Below, in pieces: positions 34,591 to 44,975 of a stretch of 64,000 nucleotides of DNA. Under the pieces are notes generated by a model. The model did no database searches and was not told the DNA's origin. It worked only from the letters and a program-made list of their open reading frames with translations. Position numbers and translations under genes: made by a program. The stretch's first letter is position 1, and each line of letters starts with the position of its first letter. Source of the stretch: Zygnema cylindricum (lineage: Eukaryota > Streptophyta > Zygnematophyceae > Zygnematales > Zygnemataceae); contig JBBHKE010001182.1 in assembly GCA_037447655.1 (NCBI GenBank), forward strand, positions 1 to 64,000, written 5' to 3'.

Positions 34591-35062
34591 TCTTCCCCGG
34601 CATGGAAGGGATCGGTAACTCGTCATCGGATTCATATTCAAGATCCGAGTCGTTCTCGATCACAAACTTCCCCTTTCGGAGAGCCTCCCTCAAAATATCG
34701 TCATCCTCGACCCCTCCATCCGAAGCCACCTCAAAAGTATTCAAGATCGGATCCTCCTCCTCCACTTTAAACTTCCCCTTTCGATTGGCATCCGTGATCT
34801 GTTGATCTACTAGAGTAAGAAAACCGTCAAACAACTCATTGAGACGATCTTCGGTCAACACCACCCCTTCTTGTTTCTCTTTCTCCTCTTTTGGAAGTGG
34901 GTTGGAGGGAGAACCCTTTTCAAAGGCCTCTCCTCCGAAGCCGAAATCTTTCACACTCTGATCTGGAGATGAATCGGCCAGATCCGGTAGATCCGGTAGA
35001 TCCGGATTAGGAGCCGCAATAGGAGAAGGTGTGGATGAGGACTTCTTCTTCTTTCCCCCCAT
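34591..35062 (-). pseudogene. gag N-terminal part of A2
   Basis: Starts at ATG 35062 (MGGKKKKSSS), with PDLPDLPDLADSS, an acidic region and LTEDRLNELFDGF, open until it meets F2 near 34590. A1 has a frameshift in this part; A2 does not. Confidence 0.8.
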
Positions 35063-35106
35063 GGCGGCAAGACTTGCCACCTTGAGATCTCTTAAAGGAG
35101 CAAACT

Positions 35107-35119
35107 AGCTCCGATACCA
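35107..35119 (-). promoter_or_regulatory. Primer-binding site of A2
   Basis: On the minus strand TGGTATCGGAGCT, identical to A1, between the 5' LTR and gag. Confidence 0.85.
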
Positions 35120-35121
35120 CT

Positions 35122-35545
35122 TGATAGGATCGATACACACAAGGATAGAAGGAAGACAAGATGTAGTGCGGAAGCAAAAGATAGCAAGAAGAGATCACTC
35201 CAGTAAAAGACAATATATTTCACTGGAATATTTCCCCTCTTACAAAAAGATTGATTTCTCCCAAACGACTAAGTCCTAAATACTCTCTCTCACAAAACAG
35301 CAAAGTACAACTCAAGCGACGTTCTACAAAAATACTTCGCGCGAACCAATCGAAACAAGGTACCAACGAAACAACATATCGTACGCGGTACTATACACGA
35401 TTACCGTACACACCTAAAGTACTACGCGCGCAAAACCAAACAAAACTATATATAACTAAACTAATCACGCCACGTCACGTAAACTATATAACTTATAATA
35501 CGACGCTCAACAGAACTGAGACGTCGTTTCACAAAGAACCTAACA
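35122..35545 (-). repeat. 5' LTR of A2
   Basis: 424 bp, reverse complement of the A-family LTR. The plus strand starts TGATAGGATCG (one base off the terminus) and ends CCTAACA. The next five bases are GATTG. Confidence 0.85.
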
Positions 35546-37920
35546 GATTGTACCTGTAATTGAGAAAAATATGAAATTTTGTGAAATTCACATATAGGTC
35601 CTGGGATTTTTTTTTATTTTGTGTGTTTCCAAAAATCCATAATATGTTTTCCAAATCGCAAAGAATCATTGACGAACGTGTTGTAATGGCTATTTAGCCC
35701 TTGAAAAACCCCATAAAGAGTGAAAAACCCCTCCAGAAGAATTTGAATCTCCAAGCACTGCAGAAGCCACAAATATAGACAATACCCTAATTTTTTTTTT
35801 CCTCTTTATCCTGTAGGGTCCAATAATCTCTACACAATAATCGGAGGGGTACTTGGAGGAATTTTCACCTTGCTTCTTAGTGGAGGGATAACGTTTTATT
35901 GCTGTTGGCGAGTTCAACCGTCGGATGAAAAATGAAAAAAAATGCTTTTATAAAAACCTGTACTGGACCTGGTAATATCTTCAGCATCTGTAAACCATTC
36001 TAATACCATCAAATTATATTTTTTTTTTGGTTGGGAATATATAAATTTCTAAATGTGTTATGTGGGTGTATGTTATTATTTGTTCCGGAAAGACATTTTT
36101 TACAAAATAAATGACATTTATCTCTTGGAAAAATGAGTAACAAAAAATGTTGTTTTTCCTGAGGCTAATATCCCTTTCTAGCTGCGTTAAACGCCTGGAA
36201 TTGTGACCATTTATATAGTTTCTCGTAACTATTTGACCAATTCTAAGCTAATTTCGTAAAATTTTCAAGTTTGCAATTCTGAATTGATTTTGCAACTCTT
36301 GTTTTACAAATTAGTTTCAATTTTGGATTTCTAAACTGTTTTCACAAATCTAAAATTGAATGAACAGCTCTGACTGGAACTGTTCAATTCTTAATCAATT
36401 TTATGCTAGCTGTGAACTGATTTGATATGAATTCTGATTTCTAAATTATTACAGCTTGAGTTAATTTTAAATTTCTGGCTTGAATTTGGAATTTTACAAG
36501 TCTTAATTGAATTTCGGAACTAAAACTGAAATCTTCATTTTTTAAATTGGAACTTTCCAATTGTAACTTGCATCTTGTTATGAATTGCAACTCTATCTGA
36601 TATTTGGCAATCTGAGATTCAATTCTGTAATTCTAACTTGATTTTTGCAGTTACCGTACAATCAACGCAAATCGCAAAGCACCTCTCCGTTATGTGTGTT
36701 TTGCAAACCAATTTTCAAGAAAAGTTTGGCGGTGATCTTTTTTTTCATATGTAGTTTGCTGTTGGAATAATCCGAAAGGATGTATAGAATTGGTACTGTT
36801 ATTTAAAAAGTCGATGGCAATGTTTGTAATGACTATTTATTGCAACACTTCTATATAGAGTAGGGCTAATCGTGTTTCGATTAACATTGTGTTTTCAAAA
36901 GGTCAGTAGAAACCACATACTTGCTAAGTTTGAATGCAAATATGATCTTTTGTTTTTTGTTTTTTTATATATTTATCGTCACCATGTTCGATTTATTATC
37001 TTCCTAAATTTATTTATTTTTACCAGTTTACGATGTTCTATCCCTTGGTCTCTTAATTTTACAATTTTTATCGGAGTAAACATTTATTCTACCTTTTCAG
37101 TAGCATACAAAGTGTAATGTACTTTTCCACTTTTCGTATAGCTGGGATGTTACACCGCGAATCGTTATTAGAGTATATAACTCTAACTTGGGTTCCTGAA
37201 ATTTGGATTTTTTTTCATAAATAGGATACATGATTTTAATTTTTCCTTTACGTTAATTAAGGTACCGTACAAAAGAGCGTAAATCCCGAAAGTACAATAA
37301 AATATAAATAGTGTGGCGCACGGTCGATGTCAGACCGTACATAAATGTACCTTTTCAAGTGAAAATTTACAAAAAATGAATTAAATCAGACCCGCACGCA
37401 TAGGAACGTGCGCTCAAAAAACGGGATTAGTCTGACACGTAATTTAGTATAGCATGTACGGATGTTTTAAATTCGCGACGACGTACGATTTCTAATATTT
37501 TGTACGGATACATATATTAATGTGTATAATCGTACGGCGATTATTCCATTTTTGCTGTTCCCAAATTAGCATTAACGCCAAAATTAGAATACACCTTTTT
37601 TTTGAAAAAAATCAAATTCTTAAATAGGATCAATTACGGTAAATTTTCTTCAATTTTCAATTTTATTTAAACTTTGACACTAATAACGATTCGAATTACC
37701 TTCTCCCTTTTATGTATTTGTTTGTCCCTTGTCGTTTTATTTTCCTCATTGTCTCCTCTACTACATTTATCTTTGTTGTTTCTTCAATGTGTTGATGTAA
37801 TGACTGTTGTTTGCTATCGGTAGTATCGGGTGCCAGAGGGGAGTTTCTCGTGTCTTTGTTGAGTCGTCGTACCTTAAGTATGTGACTTACTCTCTCCTAG
37901 TCTCTTTAGCTAGCTCTTCA
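35546..37920 (+). other. AT-rich sequence, possibly host intron or intergenic
   Basis: About 2.4 kb without transposon signatures that I recognise. Long stretches alternate TTTCAAATT/AATTTTGAA words. The only coding-like segment is the candidate exon at 35817-35945. Confidence 0.35.
35817..35945 (+). CDS. Candidate exon with one transmembrane helix
   Basis: A strong splice acceptor (a T10 run, then CCTCTTTATCCTGTAG, ending at 35816) precedes a frame reading NNLYTIIGGVLGGIFTLLLS and continuing GGITFYCCWR to a TGA at 35943-35945. A glycine-rich hydrophobic helix followed by CCWR is typical of the transmembrane segment of plant receptor-like kinases. No kinase exon follows within the next 2.5 kb, and the kinase exons at 2.0-2.6 kb point the other way, so a shared gene is not supported. 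It may be a relic. Confidence 0.3.
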
Positions 37921-38330
37921 TCGATGGGAGGGCGAATCATTGTGTGCGGGTGAGTCTTTGATTTCCTCCTTTTGGCTCCCACTGTCTTTGAGCATCACCT
38001 TTTCGCCATATAAGTTTTTTACTCTTACTTCCCATGGCGGCCACCCTAGCCACTACTATACCACAGTGGAGCACACTCGCTACTTGATGATATGATCGAT
38101 AAACACCAAGAGAACACGAAAATGCTCTTGAATAAGTGGAAGAATCACATAGACCACAATCATGCTCTTGAATAAGTGGAAGAATCACATAGACCACAAT
38201 CATGCCAAAGGAGAGAGTTGACCAACGATCATTATACTTAGCCAAAAAATTTCCCTTCATAAAAATCCCGTGACTCTTTCTCACACTAAATGTATAGACT
38301 TTAATCTCAAAAAAAACAAAAAAGTACAAG
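37921..38330 (-). pseudogene. LTR/gag start relic of a family A-like copia element
   Basis: On the minus strand a gag start MGSKSKK lies downstream of sequence resembling the A-family leader (ATCGATCATATCATCAAG). A 41-bp tandem duplication lies within the leader at about 38119-38200. Nothing further of the element is preserved. Confidence 0.5.
38119..38200. repeat. 41-bp tandem duplication
   Basis: The unit ATGCTCTTGAATAAGTGG... occurs twice in direct succession without visible difference, ending in CACAATC each time. Confidence 0.85.
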
Positions 38331-38508
38331 CTTACAAAAACACTACATTGTTTACGGTAAAAACACTAATTTGGCGCCCCCAATTTTTGACCCTTAACCT
38401 AAATTGTATTTTATATTATATTTTTTCCTTTACCGTTAGTATAGATACGGTTTAACTAGTGCATGGTACACTAATTTGAGCAGTTAGTAAATAATGTAGG
38501 GTACATTA

Positions 38509-39051
38509 TGTTAAGGGTCATTTAGCGTTACGTCTGTCCGTACTCGTCATACGCCGGACCGGTCTTGGTCTTGTTCGTACTCTACATGCGTCGGTCCAGT
38601 CTTGTCGCCCTACGTACAAGTCCTTTGGGCGACATTCTCTATTTTACGTATGTTTTCAATTTGTCTTAATTCTTTTTGTACTTTCATTTTGTCTTCGTAC
38701 TCTTTGTCGCTTGAGTCTACGTCGTTACTTTAGGTCTTAATTACTTTTGTACATTGCCGACCTAAAGTCAATCCGTTACAATCTTATTTACGTTAGAATC
38801 TAGTCTATATACATTAGAATCTAGTCACGTAAAATGTTGACCAGATGCATAAGAATCTTGACTATAATCCTTTTAGTTACAGCGCACCAAAGAGCGCTTA
38901 GACTCCACAGTAATTAGCACTTTGTGTTTTGTATATAAGTGAATTTTCTCACTCAATGAAATCATCCCAAATACAAATCAATTTCTCTCTCCAATGCATT
39001 GATCTTTCTCTTGTGTACAATTTCATGGCTTCCACCAATCCACCTCCAATA
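38509..39051 (+). repeat. 5' LTR of D
   Basis: 543 bp, starting TGTTAAGGG. ATG at 39025 begins a frame (MASTNPPPI) that runs out of the LTR and through the PBS into gag without a stop. Confidence 0.85.
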
Positions 39052-40180
39052 GGTTATGGGCCCGGCCATGCCACTTCTAATAGTATCCAAAAGTTTGATG
39101 GCCAAAACTTATATGATTGGTCATTTTTAGCCATGCATTTTTTCAAACACGAGAAGATTTGGGACCATTTTATAGGAATTTCAAAACCTCCTATCCTTTC
39201 CTCTACTGATACACCAGCAGAAAAAGCAACAAAATAGTTAGCAATAGCTACATGGAAACAAAAGAATGAGGATGCGCACTCTCGCCTAGTGATGTCACTT
39301 ACTACCAAGCGCACTCGTCTTATTCGTGGCGCCTCCTCTTCCGCCGAGGCTTAGAGTCGTCTTCAAAAAGCTTACATTCAAACAGGATTGGCCGCTCGCC
39401 GAATTCAAAAACGAGCGTTTTTTAACTCCATGAAAAAGCCAACGGAATCCATGCAGGATTGGATTAGCAAAGTCGAATTGTCGGCCGCAAAGTGCACCAT
39501 GATAGGCGTCCATCTTTCCTACAACGACCTATCTTCTACCCTTTTGGGAGGGCTCCCTGGAACATTTTCCCCTTTCATTCCTCGTTTGACAATCTAGACA
39601 AATCCATTCCCTTTCACTCCCTTTGTATAAAACTTTTGCATGAAGAGACAACTTTTCTCTTTTTCTGCTCCAAATCTCTCTCATGCAAATGCTTTTATTG
39701 TTGAAAATCACAAAACTAACTCGGGAGGGGGGGGTGCAGCGTTTGTTTTACGCTTACTGCAAAACAAAAGGACACTCTGTTGAAGAATGTTGAAAATTGG
39801 CAAGGCAGAAAGCAACCGAGGCTTCCAATCCCCCTAAAAATCGAGGAAATGACAACGTTGCCAATGCCACCCCACCAGTTCTTCCCACCCCCCCATTCCC
39901 TCCTCGACCTTCTTTCCCTCCAAATTTTCCTTATCCTCACCATTATTCCCCTTCTCCATCCCTCCCACAATCTTCCAACGCCGCAGCGCACTATGCCTCT
40001 TCAAACTCCTAACCTTCCTTCGTCGACTGCTTTCTCCCAACATTTTCCCTCTAATTATCCCACTCCAGTAGCCTCACCTTTTGTCCTCCCTCCCTCATCA
40101 AAATTTGGGTATGGCAATGTTGCGCATCATATCCCAAATTTTTTCACTCTGGAGACTCAATTTCCACAAGGGAAAGCATT
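39025..40180 (+). pseudogene. gag of D
   Basis: From the LTR-located ATG the frame gives a UBN2-like core (FDGQNLYDWSFLAMHFFKHE), with a TAG at 39235, continuing AIATWKQKNEDAH, then SMQDWISKVELSAAKC (39388-39597). A degenerate zinc knuckle (YCKTKGHSVEEC, first Cys lost) is near 39755-39795, followed by a proline-rich linker. Several stops and shifts. Confidence 0.78.
39052..39065 (+). promoter_or_regulatory. Half-tRNA primer-binding site of D
   Basis: GGTTATGGGCCCGG, matching the B1 site in its first 12 bases. Here it is read in the phase Gly-Tyr-Gly-Pro. Confidence 0.78.
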
Positions 40181-40907
40181 TCTATCTCAAACCCTTGACG
40201 ATTGGCTAATAGATAGTAGTGCTAGTCACCACCTTTCACCATGATCTGATTGGTTCACTCACCTTTCTCCCTTATCATCTCCTATGCAGATTCGCTTAGG
40301 AGACGACCGCATTTTGTTGGCTACTCATTCTGGCAACTTAAACGTCCCTAATGTGTCTATTCACAATCGCAACGTACTCTTTGTTCCTGGACTAACAAAA
40401 AATCTATTCTCTGTAAAAGTCGCCAGTAATGACGGCTTAAAAGTTGAATTTATTAATGATAGTGTTATGTTTCTTGATAGAAAAGACAATAGTACTATAG
40501 GGTTTGGGGTAGCACGAGATTCTATGTACGTCTTACAATCGTATAGTACACCAAAGATATTTGCTTTAAGTGCTAGCGTCGATTTTTTTTCCCTTTGGCA
40601 TTTAAGATATGGTCATTTAAATAGCGAAAGTTTGAGTACTTTGCCAAATCTTGTAACCAAAATAAATTCCTTTTCTAACGAATCATTGGATTTTAGTCAC
40701 TGTTGCGTGCAAAGAAAAATGTCACGTCACTCTTTTCCCACTAACACTACCGTCATCAGTGAACCCTTTGCACTTGTACATACGCGCATATGTGGTCCCA
40801 TGCGCAGACGTAGCTAAAATGGATCCCTTTATTTTGTCAGTTTCATTGACCACGCCACTTGTTCTTCACACGCGTACCCAATCTGTCATAAATCTGACGC
40901 TTTTGCA
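40181..40907 (+). pseudogene. Protease and integrase N-terminal part of D
   Basis: The protease site reads DWLIDSSASHHLSP (Gly of DSGA replaced by Ser), followed by a stop. Frame 40284-40817 holds LFVPGLTKNLFSV and the HHCC region (LWHLRYGHLN...SHCCVQ, with altered Cys spacing). The integrase core start near 40760-40907 is frameshifted and cut by E1 at 40908. Confidence 0.78.
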
Positions 40908-41061
40908 TGTTGTTTTTGGAAAGCTTTCAATCTTAGCAAATTAGTAGGACGGTAGAAAGGTAGTAATTTGTAGCGTTAGTTTCACAAAGACATGCGTCAT
41001 CACTTGAGTGCAGTACAGGACAACGCAACTGCTACGCTGACTGAATAGCGCAGTTGCTATA

Positions 41062-41871
41062 CGTTGTTCTACAACCACCGGTGCAGGTAGAGGAGCAGCA
41101 ATAGTAGTAGAAGTAGACATGATACACTCTCAAAAGCTATCAAGAATCCTACCAAACAGCTGTTCTTAAGTGCTCAACAATTCTTATACAGGCATCCAAA
41201 CCTCACAAAACTCTATCAGAATATAGAGTAGCATAAACACTGATAACTCCCAAAGTTATAGCAAAATTGACCCGACAACACTCAAGATATAATACTCAGA
41301 AGTTTCCCAAAAACTGTTTGCAGTTTTACTACTTGGAAGTCTAGATACATAATATGTTATGAGTCCTAAGTCTTATACTTGTGTTGAACTAGCAACACCA
41401 GTGTACTTGAGAGGTACATCAAACCACCAAGCTACCACTAATCTGTCAAGCTACCATTGAGCTATCACTAAGCTACCACTAAGCTATCACTAAGCTAACT
41501 AGAATCGTATCTATCGCAGTTGCTCTATCCTGTACAGAATCACATTAAGAATATCAGACTTTGCGTTGTCCGTACGGACCATATCAAATATAATCGTGGT
41601 TGCCTTGGCCTATCTGTGTTGCAGCTTCGCTGCTGCTCTGCTGCTGCGTTGCTCTGCTGCTGCGCTGCTTTGCTGCTGCGCTGCTCTGTTGTATAGCAGC
41701 TGCTCTGCTATAAAGCAGCTGCTCTGCTGTATAGCAGCTGCGCTGCTTTGTTGTATAGCAGCTAAGCTGCTGTATAGCAGCTACGCTGCTGTGTTTGTAT
41801 AGCAGCTGCGTTGCTTTGTCTGTAAAGCAGCTACGTTCCTCTGAGACTGAAAGCTTTCCAAAAAGACAACA
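41062..41871 (-). repeat. 3' LTR of E2
   Basis: 810 bp. It contains a CAGCTG-rich minisatellite (41622-41840) and AGCTATCACTAAGCTACCAC tandem units (41440-41500). On the minus strand an ATG near 41119 opens the short frame ending at the LTR edge. Confidence 0.85.
41622..41840. repeat. CAGCTG-rich minisatellite in E-family LTR
   Basis: Irregular units of about 16-24 bp based on GCAGCTGCTCTGCTGTATA, with many CAGCTG palindromes. A related array lies at 44735-44945 in the other E2 LTR, and a shorter one on the opposite strand in E1 LTRs. Confidence 0.85.
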
Positions 41872-42030
41872 CTCCCCTAAAGCTTTAGACTCAGTATCAC
41901 GGCGCAACTGCGGTGATAAACTAGCGCAGCATTGAGCATAGAAATATAGAAAATAGCAAGTTACCCAGTCCCATTATCTCACAATAGTGGAATTATCGCA
42001 GAGTGGCAGTATAGCGGTGCAACAATTCAA

Positions 42031-42327
42031 CTATTCACTTAATCCCACTGCGTCCCTACAATACTTCATTTTAGGAGAAGGAAGGGCTTTAGTGAGCATA
42101 TCAGCAATTATTTTTGCATTTGGCAAATGACATAATTTAATCACTCTAGAGAACACATTTTCTCTTACAATGTGTAATTGTACATCCATGTGCTTGCTTT
42201 TGAAGTGATGACTCGGGTTAAAAGCAATGGCAATGGCAGCCTGGTTATCACACCAGATCACCTGTGGACCAACTTGCGTGTATCCTAGTTCTTGTAATAT
42301 GGATTGTACGACAAGGCTCTTGAGTGG
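42031..42327 (-). pseudogene. RNase H C-terminal remnant of E2
   Basis: The minus strand encodes SILQELGYTQVGPQVIWCDN, the HHFKSKHMDVQLHIVREN segment and MLTKALPSPKMKYCRDAVGL, to a TAA/TGA region at 42031. The reading to the left stays open but comes from the adjoining LTR fragment. It closely matches the RNase H of E1 (49150-49473). Confidence 0.8.
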
Positions 42328-42942
42328 ACGCGTGTCATTTCTCCACTTGTTCGTATTTTCTCCGGAATTCCCGCGACCGAATGTCATACTTCCACGCGGC
42401 GCCACGTCATGCCACGTCCATAAAAACCAAAGTGACCATTCCGCGATCTCGGCGACGACGTGCGCCGTCGGATTAAATTCGACATTAAATGTCGACCGTT
42501 CAAAGTGTCTGTTTCATTTGTTTTGTGCGAAATGACGTTCGCACTAAACCTTAACAAGTTCTATGTTTGTTTCGTTTCATATTTCAGTTAGATCATTTCG
42601 GTACTATACAATAGTTTAAATATGAATGAAACACTATATCATCTAACGGACTTCTACGACAAACTGGTTAGAGCTAACGGCTACGCCGCGCTCTACCGGT
42701 CGGGGGTTCGAGTCCTGCCGGACTGAACCTTTTGTTGAGAGTGACTTAAGTCACTCTTTAGTCCTTCCTATGGAGCTGAGGTAGCCATGGCTCCATCGCT
42801 CTCTCTCTCCTTCAGTGACTACAACAAGTATGGGGGAAAGAGAGAAGAGATGGAGGCAAGCTGCCATCATTTCTTATATATGTTTCCGCTAATTTATTTT
42901 AAAACTAGAAAATACAAAAACTACTTATTTCAACAGTCTGCA
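42328..42942 (-). repeat. Partial LTR of the B superfamily inside E2
   Basis: The minus strand starts TGTTGAAATAAGTAG, like solo LTR B3, with a TATTTTCTAG motif shared with B1. It contains the CCATGGCT word and the GCGGCGCCACG region typical of B LTRs. Truncated at the junction with RNase H. It carries the best tRNA-like module of the window. Confidence 0.68.
42657..42733 (+). other. tRNA-like module, antisense to the LTR fragment
   Basis: An A-box-like ACAAACTGGTTAGAGC and a perfect B box GGTTCGAGTCC (42705-42715) are followed by TTTT at 42730-42733. This is the classical arrangement of an internal RNA polymerase III promoter and terminator. No complete acceptor stem is evident, so I do not call a functional tRNA. 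Confidence 0.6.
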
Positions 42943-43019
42943 ATAGCTTCACCAACTATATCCTTAGCAACTACCAGTGTCCTCCATTTCCAACGCTCAC
43001 CGCAAGCTTTCTGAGAATG

Positions 43020-44030
43020 TGGACCACACTACGACATCTCATCTAGAGAGTCTGGGAAGGGTAGATCTGGTGGTAGCCGGATGGGCTTATCATGGGTACT
43101 CTTAGCAGGATAAGGAAAAAGGCACCGAGATAGCGAAGCATAACATTATTTCAGATGACTTGGTTGATCTCATGGCTAGAAGTATAATAGGACACAGCAG
43201 TGGGGTACGTTTTGGAAAATATCCACCCAACAAATGATAAATGGAAACATGTGGCAAACAACTGGAATTAGGTAACCTAGGTTCTAAAGGCTCCATTAGT
43301 TTTCGATGCACCGCAAATGGGATCCCGAGCGTATAGGGTTATGGCTTATTGGACCAACCTGGTCCCTCTCCCAATCCTTAAAGAACTCTTAAGACCAAGG
43401 TCCCTAACCTGCGGATTACAGTTCAACAAGTTCTTGGAAAGGGGCGAGTGACCGCAGTTGATCGGTCCTTGTTCTTTTGCTGTAACAAACCAGGAGCCCC
43501 ACGAAAAGCACTTCCTGCACTGGTTTTCTTCCCGAACATCCATGCCTACCGGAAAAGAGTCCCTGGAATGATATTTGACTACACAGCTGCAGTCTAGAGA
43601 ACACTTAATATTGAAGAACGAGAACAGGCCATAGGATTCCAGCTGGCAACCACGGCTGAACTAAGTATCTCAGAATCCCAATAGTGTAGTTTAATCGGAA
43701 AAAGCATGGACTTGGATGTAATCCCATGGGTCTTGAAGCATCCTCTTGCCTTTTCCAACCTCTTTTCACCACAGTCAAGGGCTAGCTACCATCAAGCTCC
43801 ACAATTATTAGCAATTCAAACAACTTTGCTGCTTGAGGGGGGGAGAGAGGCAAGGAGGAGAGACTTTACAATTTCAAATTCTAACATCACCGTGGACCCG
43901 AGGGTTTCCGTAGTAGGGAGGAGCGGAGGCTCAAAAGGGGATACCGTCTTAGAAGTTGTGAACAGGAGCGTCCTAACATGAAAGGGAGGAGTAGACGTTG
44001 GGGAAGATGACTAGGGAAGATGGATTGGAC
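43020..44030. other. Unassigned interior of E2
   Basis: About 1 kb with short open frames (for example 43706-43981 on the plus strand) and no certain domain. As it leads directly to the gypsy-like fragment, it may be decayed gypsy pol/gag sequence. Confidence 0.35.
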
Positions 44031-44033
44031 GTA

Positions 44034-44169
44034 GGGGGAGCAACTTGACCCTCAGCAGAAGGCCCGGCTTGCCAAACTGTTAGAAGAGAACAAACACGTG
44101 TTCTCATGGTCATACACCGATGTTGGCATTTATAAAGGGACTCCTTTTCATATCGATTTGATAGATGAG
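44034..44169 (+). pseudogene. Ty3/gypsy pol fragment (before RT)
   Basis: The plus strand reads EQLDPQQKARLAKLLEENKH followed by VFSWSYTDVGI and HIDLID. This matches the conserved stretch just before gypsy reverse transcriptase (…LL…VFAW…D..GI…H.L). It ends exactly at the E2 LTR. Confidence 0.6.
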
Positions 44170-44975
44170 TGTTGTTCTACAACCACCGGTGCAGGTGGAG
44201 GAGCAGCAGTAGTAGTAGAAGTAGACATGATACACTCTCAGAAGCTATGAAGAATCCTACCAAACAGCTAATCTTAAGTGCTCACCAATTCTTATACAAG
44301 CATCCAAACCTCACAAAACTCTATCAAAATAAAGAGTAGCATAAACACTGATAATTCCCAAAGTAACAACACAATTGACATGACAACACTCAAGATACAA
44401 TACTCAGAAGTTTCCCAAAAACTGTTTGCAGTTTTACTACTTGGAAGTCTCGATACATAATATGTTATGAGTCCTAAGTCTTATACTTGTGTTGAACTGG
44501 CAACATCAGTGTACTTCAGAGGTACATCAAACCACCAAGCTACCACTAATCTGTCAAGCTACAATTGAGCTATCACTAAGCTACCAATGAGCTATCACTA
44601 AGCTAACTAGAATCGTATCTATCGCAGTTGCTCTATCCTGTACAGAATCACATTGAGAATATCAGACGTTGCGTTGTCCGTATGGACTATATCAAATATA
44701 ATCGTGGTTGCCTTTTCCTGTCTGTGTTGCAGCTCTGTTGCTGCGCTACTCTGCTGTATAGCAGCTGCTCTGCTGTATAGCAACTGCTCTGCTGTATAGC
44801 AACTGCTCTGCTTTATAGCAGCTGCTCTGCTGTATAGCAGCTGCGGTGCTCTGTTGTATAGCAGCTACGCTGCTGTATAGCAGCTGCGCTGCATTGTCTG
44901 TATAGCAGTTGCGCTGCTTTGTCAATAAAGCAGCTGCGTCCCTCTGAGACTGAAAGCTTTCCAAAAAAGACAACA
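44170..44975 (-). repeat. 5' LTR of E2
   Basis: 806 bp, similar throughout to 41062-41871, with a CAGCTG-rich array at 44735-44945. The plus strand starts TGTTGTTCTACAACC and ends AAAGACAACA. Confidence 0.85.

Larger units (their letters stand above)
17387..35545 (-). mobile_element. Ty1/copia element A2, split by B1 and F2
   Basis: An inverse-orientation sister of A1. Its 3' LTR lies at 17387-17830, its RNase H end at 17831-18477, then B1 (18478-28772) interrupts, and RT, integrase, protease, gag, PBS and 5' LTR continue at 28773-35545. Continuity is shown by the RT sequence resuming exactly after a 5-bp duplication (ACGCA at 18473-18477 and ACGCG at 28773-28777). Without insertions it is about 5.8 kb. 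Its flanks do not match each other (GGAAA on the left, GATTG on the right). Confidence 0.88.
41062..44975 (-). mobile_element. Chimeric LTR element E2, nested in the 5' LTR of E1
   Basis: LTRs of 810 bp (41062-41871) and 806 bp (44170-44975) in minus orientation, with duplication CTATA (41057-41061) and CTATG (44976-44980). The interior has, in element orientation, a gypsy-like fragment in antisense, unassigned sequence, a partial B-superfamily LTR (42942-42328), RNase H (42327-42031) and the PPT. No PBS follows the 5' LTR, so the interior was rebuilt. Confidence 0.8.

Noticed and set aside
2011-35945. Kinase exons (2.0-2.6 kb) and transmembrane exon (35.8 kb) as one receptor gene split by transposons
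   Set aside because: They lie on opposite strands and point away from each other, and both are outside the A1-A2 interval that might have been inverted.
42657-42733. Functional tRNA gene
   Set aside because: A and B boxes are good, but no 7-bp acceptor stem or clean anticodon arm was found, and the module sits inside an LTR fragment.
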